A program made the position numbers and the translations under genes. From the NCBI GenBank assembly GCA_964591705.1, contig CAZQCX010000011.1, forward strand, positions 1 through 46,165: a stretch of DNA of 46,165 bases, written 5' to 3'. Below, in pieces: positions 7,586 to 15,831 of this stretch. Under the pieces are notes generated by a model. That model did no database searches, was not told where the DNA came from, and saw nothing but the letters and a program-made list of their open reading frames with translations. This DNA is from UBA11855 sp964591705. GTDB taxonomy: Archaea > Thermoproteota > Bathyarchaeia > Bathyarchaeales > Bathycorpusculaceae. Within the stretch, counting starts at the first letter, position 1. Each line of letters starts with the position of its first letter.

Positions 7586-8782
7586 TCAGAAGTAGGGGTC
7601 GTTGTCCGCAAGGCACCTAATAAGTCTTGAATAGATGCTTTGGATTGCTTCGGTTAAGTTAGTCTTCTGTGCTCTTCGCGATACTCTTTCGCGGATGATT
7701 CCTGACAATGATCCTTCGTTTATCCTCTTTTCAATCAGCCAAAGATAACCCTTCTCACATTCATCAGCGTTTTCATAGGCGGTCTTCAGAAGAGCCTTGC
7801 AGACTTGCTTTGCTGTTCCTCCTGGAGGATGTTGAACCTCTGCATCTAGTCCTTTCGTAATCACCGAGTTGAAATCGCTCACAAGCAGATCGTGGGGCAA
7901 AATGGGGGGATTGTTGGCGATCAAGCCCCTGAGACATGCACGAATGAAGCAACTCAGCGCAACATCTGACTTAATGCATTCTTGTTCATCGAGCACTCTG
8001 ATTTCTAGGGCTTTCCTGTCGAATCTGAAGATGACTCCACGGCTGTTTACCCATTCTTTGAAGAGAAGTGTTTTTCCTATGCCTGCTCTCTCAAGATCCT
8101 GTGAGTATCTACCGATTACGTCTGTGCGGTATTCAGCAAAAGAAGAAAGTGGATCTGGAATGACGTCGCCTGTGACGGCGGGAACTTCTCTTTGATTCTC
8201 TTTGTAGAATTGTAGCCTGTTATCCAGTTTCGCGCCGAGCAGACCTTCACAAATCGGTGATGATGCCGAAACCGCGGGGAGATAGGCACACAGATAGGCA
8301 AGGAGATTGTGCAGGAGAACGCCCGTCTTTTCGTTTGAGTACGGGAGGTTCAGGTGAAAACTCTGGATGTTCAGCCATCCATGCCGGTTTAGGTTGAATA
8401 CTTTGCTGTATTCACGATATATCATCTTGTGGCGATGAGGCCATATCTGTGTCTCATTCAACCGCAAAAACGGGTGCATCCCCGTGCCTAAAAGGTGGCT
8501 ACCATATTTACTGCAAAGGATCTCAGATAGACTAACAACCGCGCCGTGCATGGTCTCTTCGAAAATTTGTGGCGAAGCAAATGGAGCGTTGGCTTTTATC
8601 TCTATGACATGCAACTGAAGTTCTTTCCCGAAAGTGAATCTGGGCTGCTCCACGAAGTTCACAGCTTTCCCGCAAAATCCCTTGATAATTTTGTCCACAA
8701 TAGGCTGAGCTACAAGTTCGTCGTTGACTACGGAGAATTCGTGCTCAGGCCCCATGACCTCCAAAGGCTTGTACGCACGCAT
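7586..8782 (-). CDS. GCS2-type carboxylate-amine ligase (glutamate-cysteine ligase family)
   Basis: A 398-residue member of the GCS2 (glutamine-synthetase-fold) superfamily, which joins a carboxylate to an amine using ATP; relatives make gamma-glutamylcysteine. Visible features are the N-terminal GPEHEFSVV with its metal-binding glutamates, ELQLHVIEIKANAP (second beta strand), GTGMHPFLRL, INIQSFHLNL-like core (LNIQSFHLNLPYS), and KALEIRVLDEQECIKSDVALSCFIRA, the typical C-terminal catalytic strand. ATG 8782 is used; GTG 8785 directly precedes it. It shares a divergent promoter with an RLAN gene and a RimK-like ATP-grasp gene, which suggests the three enzymes act on one small-molecule or peptide substrate. 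The substrate is unknown. Confidence 0.85.
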   Translation of the reverse strand: MRAYKPLEVMGPEHEFSVVNDELVAQPIVDKIIKGFCGKAVNFVEQPRFTFGKELQLHVIEIKANAPFASPQIFEETMHGAVVSLSEILCSKYGSHLLGTGMHPFLRLNETQIWPHRHKMIYREYSKVFNLNRHGWLNIQSFHLNLPYSNEKTGVLLHNLLAYLCAYLPAVSASSPICEGLLGAKLDNRLQFYKENQREVPAVTGDVIPDPLSSFAEYRTDVIGRYSQDLERAGIGKTLLFKEWVNSRGVIFRFDRKALEIRVLDEQECIKSDVALSCFIRACLRGLIANNPPILPHDLLVSDFNSVITKGLDAEVQHPPGGTAKQVCKALLKTAYENADECEKGYLWLIEKRINEGSLSGIIRERVSRRAQKTNLTEAIQSIYSRLIRCLADNDPYF

Positions 8783-8835
8783 CACCCTGCCTATGCTCTA
8801 TTCGTCCCTTGAATGCGGTTCTACATCCTAGTTAG

Positions 8836-8857
8836 TTTTAAATATAACTCGCGTTAT
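8836..8857. promoter_or_regulatory. Shared divergent TATA with inverted repeat ATAAC-N4-GTTAT
   Basis: The AT-rich core TTTTAAATATAA (8836-8847) is nearly symmetrical and can serve as a TATA box for both the GCS2 gene (leader about 33 bases) and the RLAN gene (leader about 18 bases). The inverted repeat ATAAC-tcgc-GTTAT at 8844-8857 overlaps it, a position suited to a repressor. It differs by one spacer base from the repeats in the sulfur island at 22497, 23175 and 23652. Confidence 0.5.
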
Positions 8858-8885
8858 CGCCTTTTCGATTACCTGGTGCCCATGA

Positions 8886-9578
8886 GTGTTGGTCGTTTCA
8901 AACATCGACCTAACAATAAATCTACAAGTGATCAAACCCTCGAAGTTTTTGAAGTCATCAATAAGAGACTTCACGCTCAACATCAACAACGACTATAGAT
9001 ATATGAAAACGGGGTATTACGTCTCTCTACATGCCGAGATTTTGGGAAACAGGGTCATTCCATCAAGTGAAGACATAATTGACACGACCAGAGCGCCAAT
9101 ACTACTGTTGAGAGCCACTAGAGCCGGAATTCCAACGTTGCCGTTTCTCGTCACTGATTCAGTGAACAGAATAATATCCGAGATAGGATTTCCCGCGGTG
9201 ATCCTTGCAGTAAATCCATTCATACATGATAGTTACAAAATCGCGAAAAACAGAAGTGCCCTATACAGAGCAGTGAAGAGTTTGGGCATGAACTACAAGT
9301 TTGCAGTTTGCGCACAGCCTTCAAGGGGCGAAATGACTACTCTGAAATCGATCTTCGGCAAGTGTGATGGAACAGAAGAAGAGAAAGATCTCGCTGAAAG
9401 AGTTTATGCAGCTTTCAAGATACCAGTTTGCAAGCTTCATGTGCAGAAAGTTGATAACACGGCATATCTCTGTGGTCTTCAGTCCATGGCACAGAATGAG
9501 GTCACCATGTTAGATCTTAGGACGATGTCTGAGGAGATTTCGCGCCTTTCGGAGCAGGGTGAACACATCAGTGGGTAA
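8886..9578 (+). CDS. RLAN-domain protein (RimK-like ATP-grasp N-terminal partner)
   Basis: A 230-residue protein matching the RLAN domain, usually found N-terminal to a RimK-like ATP-grasp in one polypeptide. The recognisable core is NDYRYMKTGYYVSLHAEILGNRVIPS around residues 35-60, like the SYRYxSxGYYVSLLAE of fused relatives. Here the ATP-grasp is a separate gene that begins before this one ends. GTG 8886 gives an N-terminus (LVVSNIDLTINL) that fits the domain's first strand. Cysteines occur near the C-terminus (CAQP, KCDG, VCKLH, LCGLQ). It is probably a substrate-handling or structural partner of the ATP-grasp subunit. Confidence 0.78.
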   Translation: MLVVSNIDLTINLQVIKPSKFLKSSIRDFTLNINNDYRYMKTGYYVSLHAEILGNRVIPSSEDIIDTTRAPILLLRATRAGIPTLPFLVTDSVNRIISEIGFPAVILAVNPFIHDSYKIAKNRSALYRAVKSLGMNYKFAVCAQPSRGEMTTLKSIFGKCDGTEEEKDLAERVYAAFKIPVCKLHVQKVDNTAYLCGLQSMAQNEVTMLDLRTMSEEISRLSEQGEHISG

Positions 9579-10449
9579 GATCGCCTGTTTCGTGGAAAAG
9601 TACAACTTTTCCGATCGGAGGGAAGAGACTGCGCTCCTCAATTTCAAACATGCAGCAGAAAGGGCTGGTCAGAAGTTTCATTTTCTTTTTAGAGATAGTA
9701 TCTCAGAGATTTCTGGGTACAACGCCGTTTTTATCCGTGCGACCACCGACCCATTGTATATTTCATACATCGTTTCCAAAACAGCGTGGGAATTGGGGTT
9801 AAAAGTGGTGGATGACCCAGAATCCATCAAGATCTGTGCGAACAAGATTCATCAGTATGCGCTGTTTGAAAAGTTTGGTGTTCCGCAGATTCCCACGGTC
9901 TTTCTGAGTAAAGAGGAACTGCACCATAGGAAATTGGCGAACACTTTTGACGTTCTAGGAAAGCCTCTTGTCATTAAGGCCCCCTATACTAGTTTTTCAA
10001 GGTATGTTGAGAAGGCAGCCTGTGAAACAAGTTTTCGCGAAGTGGCCAAGAAGTTTTTCAAGAAATCTGATATTCTAGCTGTTCAGAAGTTCATGCCTAC
10101 TGTTTTTGACTGGAGAGTGGGTGTCCTGAACGACGAGGTCCTTTACGTCTGCAAGTATATGATTCCGAAGGGAAAATGGAAGCATGGAGCAAAACTCAGA
10201 GGGAAACCGACAGTGGTGTGGGGGCGAACTGTGACTATGAAAAGGCAGAATGCCCCTGCTGGACTCAGACAAGTGGCGCTTAGTGCATGCAAGGTCGTCG
10301 GAAAGGGTTTGTATGGGGTCGACATAAAGGAAGTCGATGGCGAATACTTTGTTGTGGAAGTCAATGATAACCCTAGCATCTATGCAGGATATGAGGATTT
10401 GAGAGATCACGACATCTATAGCCGGATTATCGAATACTTGGTCGAATAG
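9559..10449 (+). CDS. RimK-like ATP-grasp ligase
   Basis: A 296-residue ATP-grasp enzyme of the RimK/glutathione-synthetase-like group, forming amide bonds through an acyl-phosphate. Visible are the substrate-binding N-lobe (FIRATTDPLYISYI), the ATP-grasp entry KIHQYALFEKFGVPQIPTV, the nucleotide lysine in GKPLVIKAPY, the central QKFMPTVFDWRVGVLND, and the metal ligands in GVDIKEVDGEYFVVEVNDNPS near the C-terminus. All catalytic positions appear intact. It overlaps the RLAN gene by 20 bases from GTG 9559, or by 8 if GTG 9571 is used. Together with the divergent GCS2 ligase this forms a two-ligase module. Confidence 0.87.
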   Translation: MNTSVGKIACFVEKYNFSDRREETALLNFKHAAERAGQKFHFLFRDSISEISGYNAVFIRATTDPLYISYIVSKTAWELGLKVVDDPESIKICANKIHQYALFEKFGVPQIPTVFLSKEELHHRKLANTFDVLGKPLVIKAPYTSFSRYVEKAACETSFREVAKKFFKKSDILAVQKFMPTVFDWRVGVLNDEVLYVCKYMIPKGKWKHGAKLRGKPTVVWGRTVTMKRQNAPAGLRQVALSACKVVGKGLYGVDIKEVDGEYFVVEVNDNPSIYAGYEDLRDHDIYSRIIEYLVE

Positions 10450-10496
10450 CTAGCTTGTTTTTCGACACTTATTTATTTTAACCATGATATTGTGAC

Positions 10497-11450
10497 TTGG
10501 AACAGAATGTGAGATCCATGTTAAGAGATGCCATAGAGGACTACGATTACTCGAGCCAACTGTCGGTTGATCAGCTTGTGTCGCAAATGGAAAAGGCTTG
10601 GGGATTCACTGCTGGAAAACTAGCTACAGGTGTAAACCTTTTGGAAAGCATGATTAGGGCTCGAGAATGCGTAAAATTTGTTTCTTTCACAGGAAATCTC
10701 GTCGCCACAGGCACACGTGGTGTGTTCAAAGAACTCGTCAAACGAAAACTAGTAGATGTTGTTATAACTACCTGTGGCACGATAGACCACGATCTGGCGC
10801 GATGTTGGAGAGAATACTACCGTGGATCTTTCGTTATGAACGACTCCAAACTCCATGATGAAGGAATAAACCGGTTGGGCAACGTGTTGATCCCCAACGA
10901 AAGCTACGGAACGCTAATTGAAGAGAAGATGCAGCGAGTGCTGGAGGAACTTTGGAGCGAAGGAACAAAAGAGGTAGCCCCCAGCGAGCTTTGCAGAGAA
11001 ATTGGGAAACGAGTCTGTAACGAAACATCAATTCTATATTGGGCAGCAAAACACAACATTCCCATCTTCGTGCCAGGCATTACTGATGGTGCTGTTGGAT
11101 ACCAGACTTGGCTCTTCAGCCAAGACCACGATTTTAGGCTGAACTTGCTCAGGGATTCTGGTCAGCTTAGCGATCTTGTATTCGCATCAAAGGAAACGGG
11201 TGCCCTGATAGTGGGTGGAGGAATCAGCAAACATCACACAATCTGGTGGAATCAATTCAAGGATGGCTTGGACTACGTGGTCTATGTAAGCACAGCAGAT
11301 GAATGGGATGGAAGCTTGTCCGGGGCTAGACCGCGTGAAGCTGTTTCGTGGGGAAAAATCAGTGGAATGGCGAAACGTGTTATGATCGAAGGCGATGCTT
11401 CTTTGATACTCCCAATTATTATGAGTTCGTTGCTAGCGCGGCTCAGCTAG
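10497..11450 (+). CDS. dys: Deoxyhypusine synthase
   Basis: Transfers the aminobutyl group of spermidine to a lysine of translation factor aIF5A, the first step of hypusine formation. The 317-residue product has the NAD-binding FTGNLVATGTRG, DVVITTCGTIDHDLAR, IFVPGITDGAVGYQ and the catalytic-lysine motif SGARPREAVSWGKISG near the C-terminus, with GDASLILPIIMSSL after it. It therefore looks like the true, active enzyme. A TATA box ATTTATTTTA at 10470-10479 puts transcription start near 10500, so the message is leaderless or nearly so; TTG 10497 or ATG 10518 could be the start. It ends 6 bases from the stop of a convergent paralogue. Confidence 0.93.
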   Translation: MEQNVRSMLRDAIEDYDYSSQLSVDQLVSQMEKAWGFTAGKLATGVNLLESMIRARECVKFVSFTGNLVATGTRGVFKELVKRKLVDVVITTCGTIDHDLARCWREYYRGSFVMNDSKLHDEGINRLGNVLIPNESYGTLIEEKMQRVLEELWSEGTKEVAPSELCREIGKRVCNETSILYWAAKHNIPIFVPGITDGAVGYQTWLFSQDHDFRLNLLRDSGQLSDLVFASKETGALIVGGGISKHHTIWWNQFKDGLDYVVYVSTADEWDGSLSGARPREAVSWGKISGMAKRVMIEGDASLILPIIMSSLLARLS

Positions 11451-11456
11451 ATTTGC

Positions 11457-12521
11457 TCAGGAAACTGCTTTGAATAGCCAAGACATGTCGGGTCCTTTGC
11501 GTTTCTCTTTCACTCTTTCGCAAAGAGCATGCGCTATTAGTGGCAGAGCGATCGTTGCATCGCAGTAGCATACGGCTTTTTTTCCGCTTTCACTGTTTAT
11601 CTTCCCCCAGCTGACAGCCTCTTCGAGCGTGCAGCCTGACAGCCCACCCCATTGGGGAGCATCGGTGGTTATCTGAATAGCATATTTGTGGGGATAGTAG
11701 TACTCTTGCAGCCCCTTGCGCAGGTGGCCGTTTCGTCCTGGAACGCCCTGGTCGTTAGTCATAGGTGAAACCGATATTGCGATGAGCTGGGTCAGATCTT
11801 TAGGGACTCCTCCACCGATGTAGACTACTCCAATATCTCTGGTTTTTGTCCCTATCATGACAAACTGGTCAAACTCTTTGACAGAGTCCAGTACCACATT
11901 GTGTCCTTGGTTCTTTGCCATGAGGAAGGTTTCGCCATAGGCGCTGTCCACAAGCGCAGGGCTGAAAATGGGTATATTGTTTTCTGCAGCGACGGCAGCT
12001 ATGCTCTTTATACCTTTCTTGCTGAGATACTTGCCTAACAGGTAAAGAAACTCGGATGATGAGTAGTTGAAGTCAGTTCTCAATGTCATGACAAACTCGG
12101 TGATGAGCTCTTCCATCTTACGGTAGTCTGTCTCTTTGCCGAAGACATCATAGTACCTGTTGACGTCCGCTTTAAGCAGGGCTTCGTCGTCAACCATGTG
12201 GCTGCCCTGCCAGTAGCCAAACCCCATTGCGTCTACTATGTCTTCCGAAACGTTGGCGCCTGTACTTACTAGCACATCTATGAAGCGGTTTTCTATTAGC
12301 CAGTTTATTATTGTCCATTGCCCGGCTGTGCTCATCGACCCAGCAAAGCCCATGGCTATTGTTAGATCTTTTTCTCGGATCATGTTTTCCCAGACGTCTA
12401 CGGCTTCTCCGAGTTTTCTTCCTTGGTAGGCTGTCCTCCCCATTTCAGCCAGAAGTTGGGAAACGCTCTTCTGCCTGACTTTTATGGGTTCGAGTTTCCG
12501 CGTGAAGTATGAGTTGCTCAT
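11457..12521 (-). CDS. Deoxyhypusine synthase-like paralogue
   Basis: A 354-residue homologue of deoxyhypusine synthase, clearly diverged from the neighbouring dys. It keeps the NAD-fold features (GFAGSMSTAGQW, DVLVSTGANVSEDIVDAMG, IFSPALVDSAYGE, VYIGGGVPKD) and the catalytic-lysine strand LSGCTLEEAVSWGKI. The canonical ARP before the lysine motif is changed to CTL, and a loop with PMTNDQGVPGRNGHLRKGL is inserted. Relatives in bacteria and some archaea are annotated DHS-like and may make homospermidine or act on polyamines; the activity here is unknown. ATG 12521 is chosen because GAGGT lies 10 bases upstream; the frame is open back to 12641. Confidence 0.85.
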   Translation of the reverse strand: MSNSYFTRKLEPIKVRQKSVSQLLAEMGRTAYQGRKLGEAVDVWENMIREKDLTIAMGFAGSMSTAGQWTIINWLIENRFIDVLVSTGANVSEDIVDAMGFGYWQGSHMVDDEALLKADVNRYYDVFGKETDYRKMEELITEFVMTLRTDFNYSSSEFLYLLGKYLSKKGIKSIAAVAAENNIPIFSPALVDSAYGETFLMAKNQGHNVVLDSVKEFDQFVMIGTKTRDIGVVYIGGGVPKDLTQLIAISVSPMTNDQGVPGRNGHLRKGLQEYYYPHKYAIQITTDAPQWGGLSGCTLEEAVSWGKINSESGKKAVCYCDATIALPLIAHALCERVKEKRKGPDMSWLFKAVS

Positions 12522-12707
12522 TTTTTGGTGTACCTCGTTGTAGATTGGGCGGCGCATATTTGAAATTTGTCTTTTAATTGCACAATTGAGTGATCGGGGC
12601 CTATCTGAAACTGAAGGTATGTGAAACTGGAAGATTGCCACTCGAAGTCTTAAATCCGTTAACGAGCAATATTGACTCAGCCCACCTTGCAGAGGGGTGA
12701 CTTGAAT

Positions 12708-13774
12708 ATGGAATTCTTGAAAACACTAAAGCAGACAAAGATACGGAACCCACTCAAGAACTTCGTAGAAGACACTGACATTTGAGTATAAAACTGATCC
12801 CCTCACTGGAAGAAACACCACAGTCATCAAGAACATGTTGGACTACGTTGGCAGATTTTTATCTTCTGATGCTAAGATGCTCAATAGCTTAATCGAAAAA
12901 ACAAAAGCAACATGCCCATTTTGCCCGGAGAGACTGAGAACTAAAACGCCGTTGTTTCCAAAGGAGTTATTGGCAGAAGGAAGGTTCTGTGGTGGAGACT
13001 CTGTTGTCGTTGCAAACCTGCTGAAGCATGCACAGCATAGCGCTTTGGCGATTCTTGCGCGAAACCATTATTTGAAGCTGACCGAGTTTGCACCCAAGTT
13101 GTTTCTTGACGGCTTCAAGAGTAGCATGGAGTATTTGTATCGCCTCAGCCAGATTGAACCAGCCGCGAGATTTCCTGTTTTTGTCTTAAACTATCTGACT
13201 CCAGCAGGGTCTTCAATTTTTCATCCTCATGTGCAAATTATTGTGAGGGATTCCCCGTTCTAACTCCGTGAAATTGTTTCTCGCGAAGAGCAAGGCATAC
13301 TACGAGGAAAACAGGTCAAGTTATTGGCGGGATTCACTGAGCAAAGAGAAAGACGGTGAACGCGATCTTTTCGAAGGCAAGGGTGTGAATTGGCTGGTTC
13401 CATTCGCACCATTGCGGGGTTTGAATGAGGTGCAAGCGGTAGTCAAGGGTAAATCAAATTTGGGCGAACTTGGTAGCTGTGAATGGTCAGGGTTGGCGGA
13501 AGGGCTGGCGAAGATACTGCGGTTTTTTGGTTCTCAAGGCTACTGAAGTTTTAACTTTGTTCTGCTTTCAGGACCGATGGATGCGCATCGGGATTACTTT
13601 GATGTTAACTTGAGAATAGTGAGCAGCCCAGGAATTCAGCCTTTCTGCTTCACAGATTCGTGGGCTGTTCCTTATCTGCTCTGGGATGGAGAAGCTGTGG
13701 AAGAACCTGAGCTTCTGGCTGAAAGGATAAAGGTGGTTTTGGAACCGAAGTGGTCTCCCCTGCATGGTTGCTGA
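12708..13774 (+). pseudogene. GalT-like HIT-superfamily nucleotidyltransferase, broken
   Basis: Four pieces in sequence encode one GalT-like protein of about 350 residues. Piece 1 is MEFLKTLKQTKIRNP..., ending at TGA 12783. Piece 2 (from 12781, shifted frame) begins FEYKTDPLTGR, holds the zinc pair CPFCPE and the catalytic HPHVQ, and ends at TAA 13261. Piece 3 (shifted again, near a run of four C at 13255) includes YYEENRSSYWRDS. An in-frame TGA at 13544 sits where a Trp is likely (FGSQGY-stop-SFNFV), and piece 4 continues MDAHRDYFDVNLRI. Two single-base insertions plus one nonsense codon point to a decayed gene, although consensus errors could explain the indels. GalT relatives transfer nucleotidyl groups to sugar phosphates. 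Confidence 0.82.
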
Positions 13775-13784
13775 GGGTGATTGG

Positions 13785-15731
13785 TCACATTTTCTCTGGG
13801 GCAACTATGCCGATTAGGTTCAGAGCATTGTGTAAGACAGTTTGTATTGCTTGGGTGAGCGCTATCCGAGCATCGCTCAACTCTTGCGTTTCAGCTTTTA
13901 TCACAGGTAGTGCGTTGTAGAAGGTGTTGAATTTGTCGGCAAGCGAGTTTACATAGTCTGCAATGAAATTGAGTTTCAGATATTCTGTGGCTTCGATGAA
14001 AGCGTCAGGAAAACTCGCCAAAGCCAAAACCAGATTCTGTTCAAGTCTATTCGTCAGCAAACCGAACGCTGGCTTTGGTGTTCTTGCAGCTTTGCGCAGG
14101 ATACTGCAGGCTCGCGCGTGTGTGTATTGCACGTAGGGGGCACTGTTTGTCTCGAAGTTAAGCACTCGATCCCAAGTGAAGACCACGGGTTTAGAAGCAT
14201 CAACATCAACAAGAGCGTAGCGGACAGCTCCAATTCCCACGAAGTTCGCAATCTTGCGTTTCTCCATCTCAGTCAACTGAGGAGAGCGCTTCGAAACCTC
14301 TTCGTATGCCCGTTTGATGGCTTCGTCCAAGACTTCGTCAAGAGTGATATAGTGACCTCTGCGGCTGGACATCTTGTAGCCTGGGAGGGCGACCAAATTG
14401 TATGCAAAGTGAACGAAGTTGTCTGCTTCTTTTTCAAATCCTAAAGCGTACAAAGCGATTTTCAACTGGAGTTGGGCCAAGGATTGCTCCATGCCAATGA
14501 CGTTGATTACTTTTTCCGCTCGGCTGAATTTCCACAGTGAATAAGCGATGTCTCGAGTCGTGTACAGAGTCGTGCCGTCTGCTCGCATAAGGGTCAACGG
14601 TGGGATTTTGTAGTCCTCCTTCAAGCCTAGCTTTGGTTTGAGGACCAGTGTGTTCACGACTTTCTCAGCGTCAAACTCCAAAACTTCATTTTCAGAGAAG
14701 ACAAAGGGCGATTTCTCAAGTCTGCTTAAAGCCTTAGCTACTTGGCTGCTCCAGACGAAGTCGCTTTCCCAGTCCCATGAATCGTAGGAGATGCCTATGC
14801 GTTCCAGAGTTTGCCTGAAGCCGTCGAGACACAGTTCGCTCACTTCGCGGATGAGTTGTTTTGCCTTGGGTTCCCCGTCCTCGTAGGCGCGGTTTAGTTT
14901 GTTGATTTCTTCCTCTGGGTTTGAGTCTTTGTTGATCTGTGTCAGCAGTTTCCCGAAAAGAGCTGGAAATTTGCTTTCCAGCTCGACTGCTATTGAGGCC
15001 CACTCCGTTAGCGCTCCTTTCAGTTTCGCAACATCATCTGGAGATATCGTTGGGTCCGACTGGTCGAGAGCTCTTTTGAGGCGGTTGATTTCCACCAAAC
15101 AACTGGTTATCGTATATATTTGACCAATAAAGAGGTCTGGTTTCGAGTCTGGTTGGGGCGTGCCCAATGTCTTATAGCCATAGGCAACTACTGAAGACTG
15201 ACGCCCAACATCATCAATGTAGTAATGGCGACTGACCTTGTGCCCCCTCGCTTCCAAAATTCGGGCTAGGGAATCGCCAAGCATTGGGTTTCTGGCTTGT
15301 CCTATGTGAATTGGATGAAGAGGATTGACGCTCGTGTGCTCAACGATTACTCTGAGTGGGCGATCAGTTTTCACGAGACCGTATTCACTGCCGGAATGTA
15401 GTATTGACCGGATCGTAAGCTCAGAGAACCTTGCATAGTTAACATGGAAGTTAACATATCCAGCGCCTGCTGGGGAAACCTTGTCGACAAGACGGAACTT
15501 CTTTTTCGCTGATACCGGGGTCAAGCTCTCTGCCAAAGTGATTGGTCTTTGTTTGGTTTTCTTCGCTAGTTCAAAGGCGATAGAAGAAGCAAGTTGCCCG
15601 AATTCGGGGTTTGCTGGTTTACTGAAAATCAAGTTTTCGATTTGAATTTCAGGCAGGGTTTTTTCCAGTGCTTCCCGCAGTATCTCTTTGCATTCTTCGC
15701 GGAATTCTGCGAAGGGGTTCTTTGACAGCAT
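13785..15731 (-). CDS. argS: Arginyl-tRNA synthetase
   Basis: Charges tRNA-Arg with arginine. The 648-residue class Ia enzyme shows the N-terminal Arg-tRNA synthetase domain (EIQIENLIFSKPANPEFGQLAS), the HIGH signature as HPIHIGQARN around residue 130, YYIDDVGRQ, and the KMSKS-equivalent MSSRRGHYITLDEV, followed by the alpha-helical anticodon-binding domain ending NLIGIVAPEKM. ATG 15731 is supported by GGAG 7 bases upstream (15739-15742); the frame stays open to 15824 but that part lacks family similarity. It is divergent from the HDAC-type gene. Confidence 0.96.
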   Translation of the reverse strand: MLSKNPFAEFREECKEILREALEKTLPEIQIENLIFSKPANPEFGQLASSIAFELAKKTKQRPITLAESLTPVSAKKKFRLVDKVSPAGAGYVNFHVNYARFSELTIRSILHSGSEYGLVKTDRPLRVIVEHTSVNPLHPIHIGQARNPMLGDSLARILEARGHKVSRHYYIDDVGRQSSVVAYGYKTLGTPQPDSKPDLFIGQIYTITSCLVEINRLKRALDQSDPTISPDDVAKLKGALTEWASIAVELESKFPALFGKLLTQINKDSNPEEEINKLNRAYEDGEPKAKQLIREVSELCLDGFRQTLERIGISYDSWDWESDFVWSSQVAKALSRLEKSPFVFSENEVLEFDAEKVVNTLVLKPKLGLKEDYKIPPLTLMRADGTTLYTTRDIAYSLWKFSRAEKVINVIGMEQSLAQLQLKIALYALGFEKEADNFVHFAYNLVALPGYKMSSRRGHYITLDEVLDEAIKRAYEEVSKRSPQLTEMEKRKIANFVGIGAVRYALVDVDASKPVVFTWDRVLNFETNSAPYVQYTHARACSILRKAARTPKPAFGLLTNRLEQNLVLALASFPDAFIEATEYLKLNFIADYVNSLADKFNTFYNALPVIKAETQELSDARIALTQAIQTVLHNALNLIGIVAPEKM

Positions 15732-15831
15732 CTTGTTGCTCCATGGTTTCGGGTTGCGGTAAACGTTTAAGAAGAGGTTGTATTTTAATGTGAAAGACGT
15801 TTGCTCATCACGTGATGGATGCATCTATCGA

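Noticed and set aside
13544..13546. In-frame TGA in the GalT-like gene as a possible selenocysteine or recoded tryptophan
   Set aside because: Two other frame-breaking lesions occur in the same gene and no SECIS-like element is apparent; TGA acts as a normal stop elsewhere in the window.
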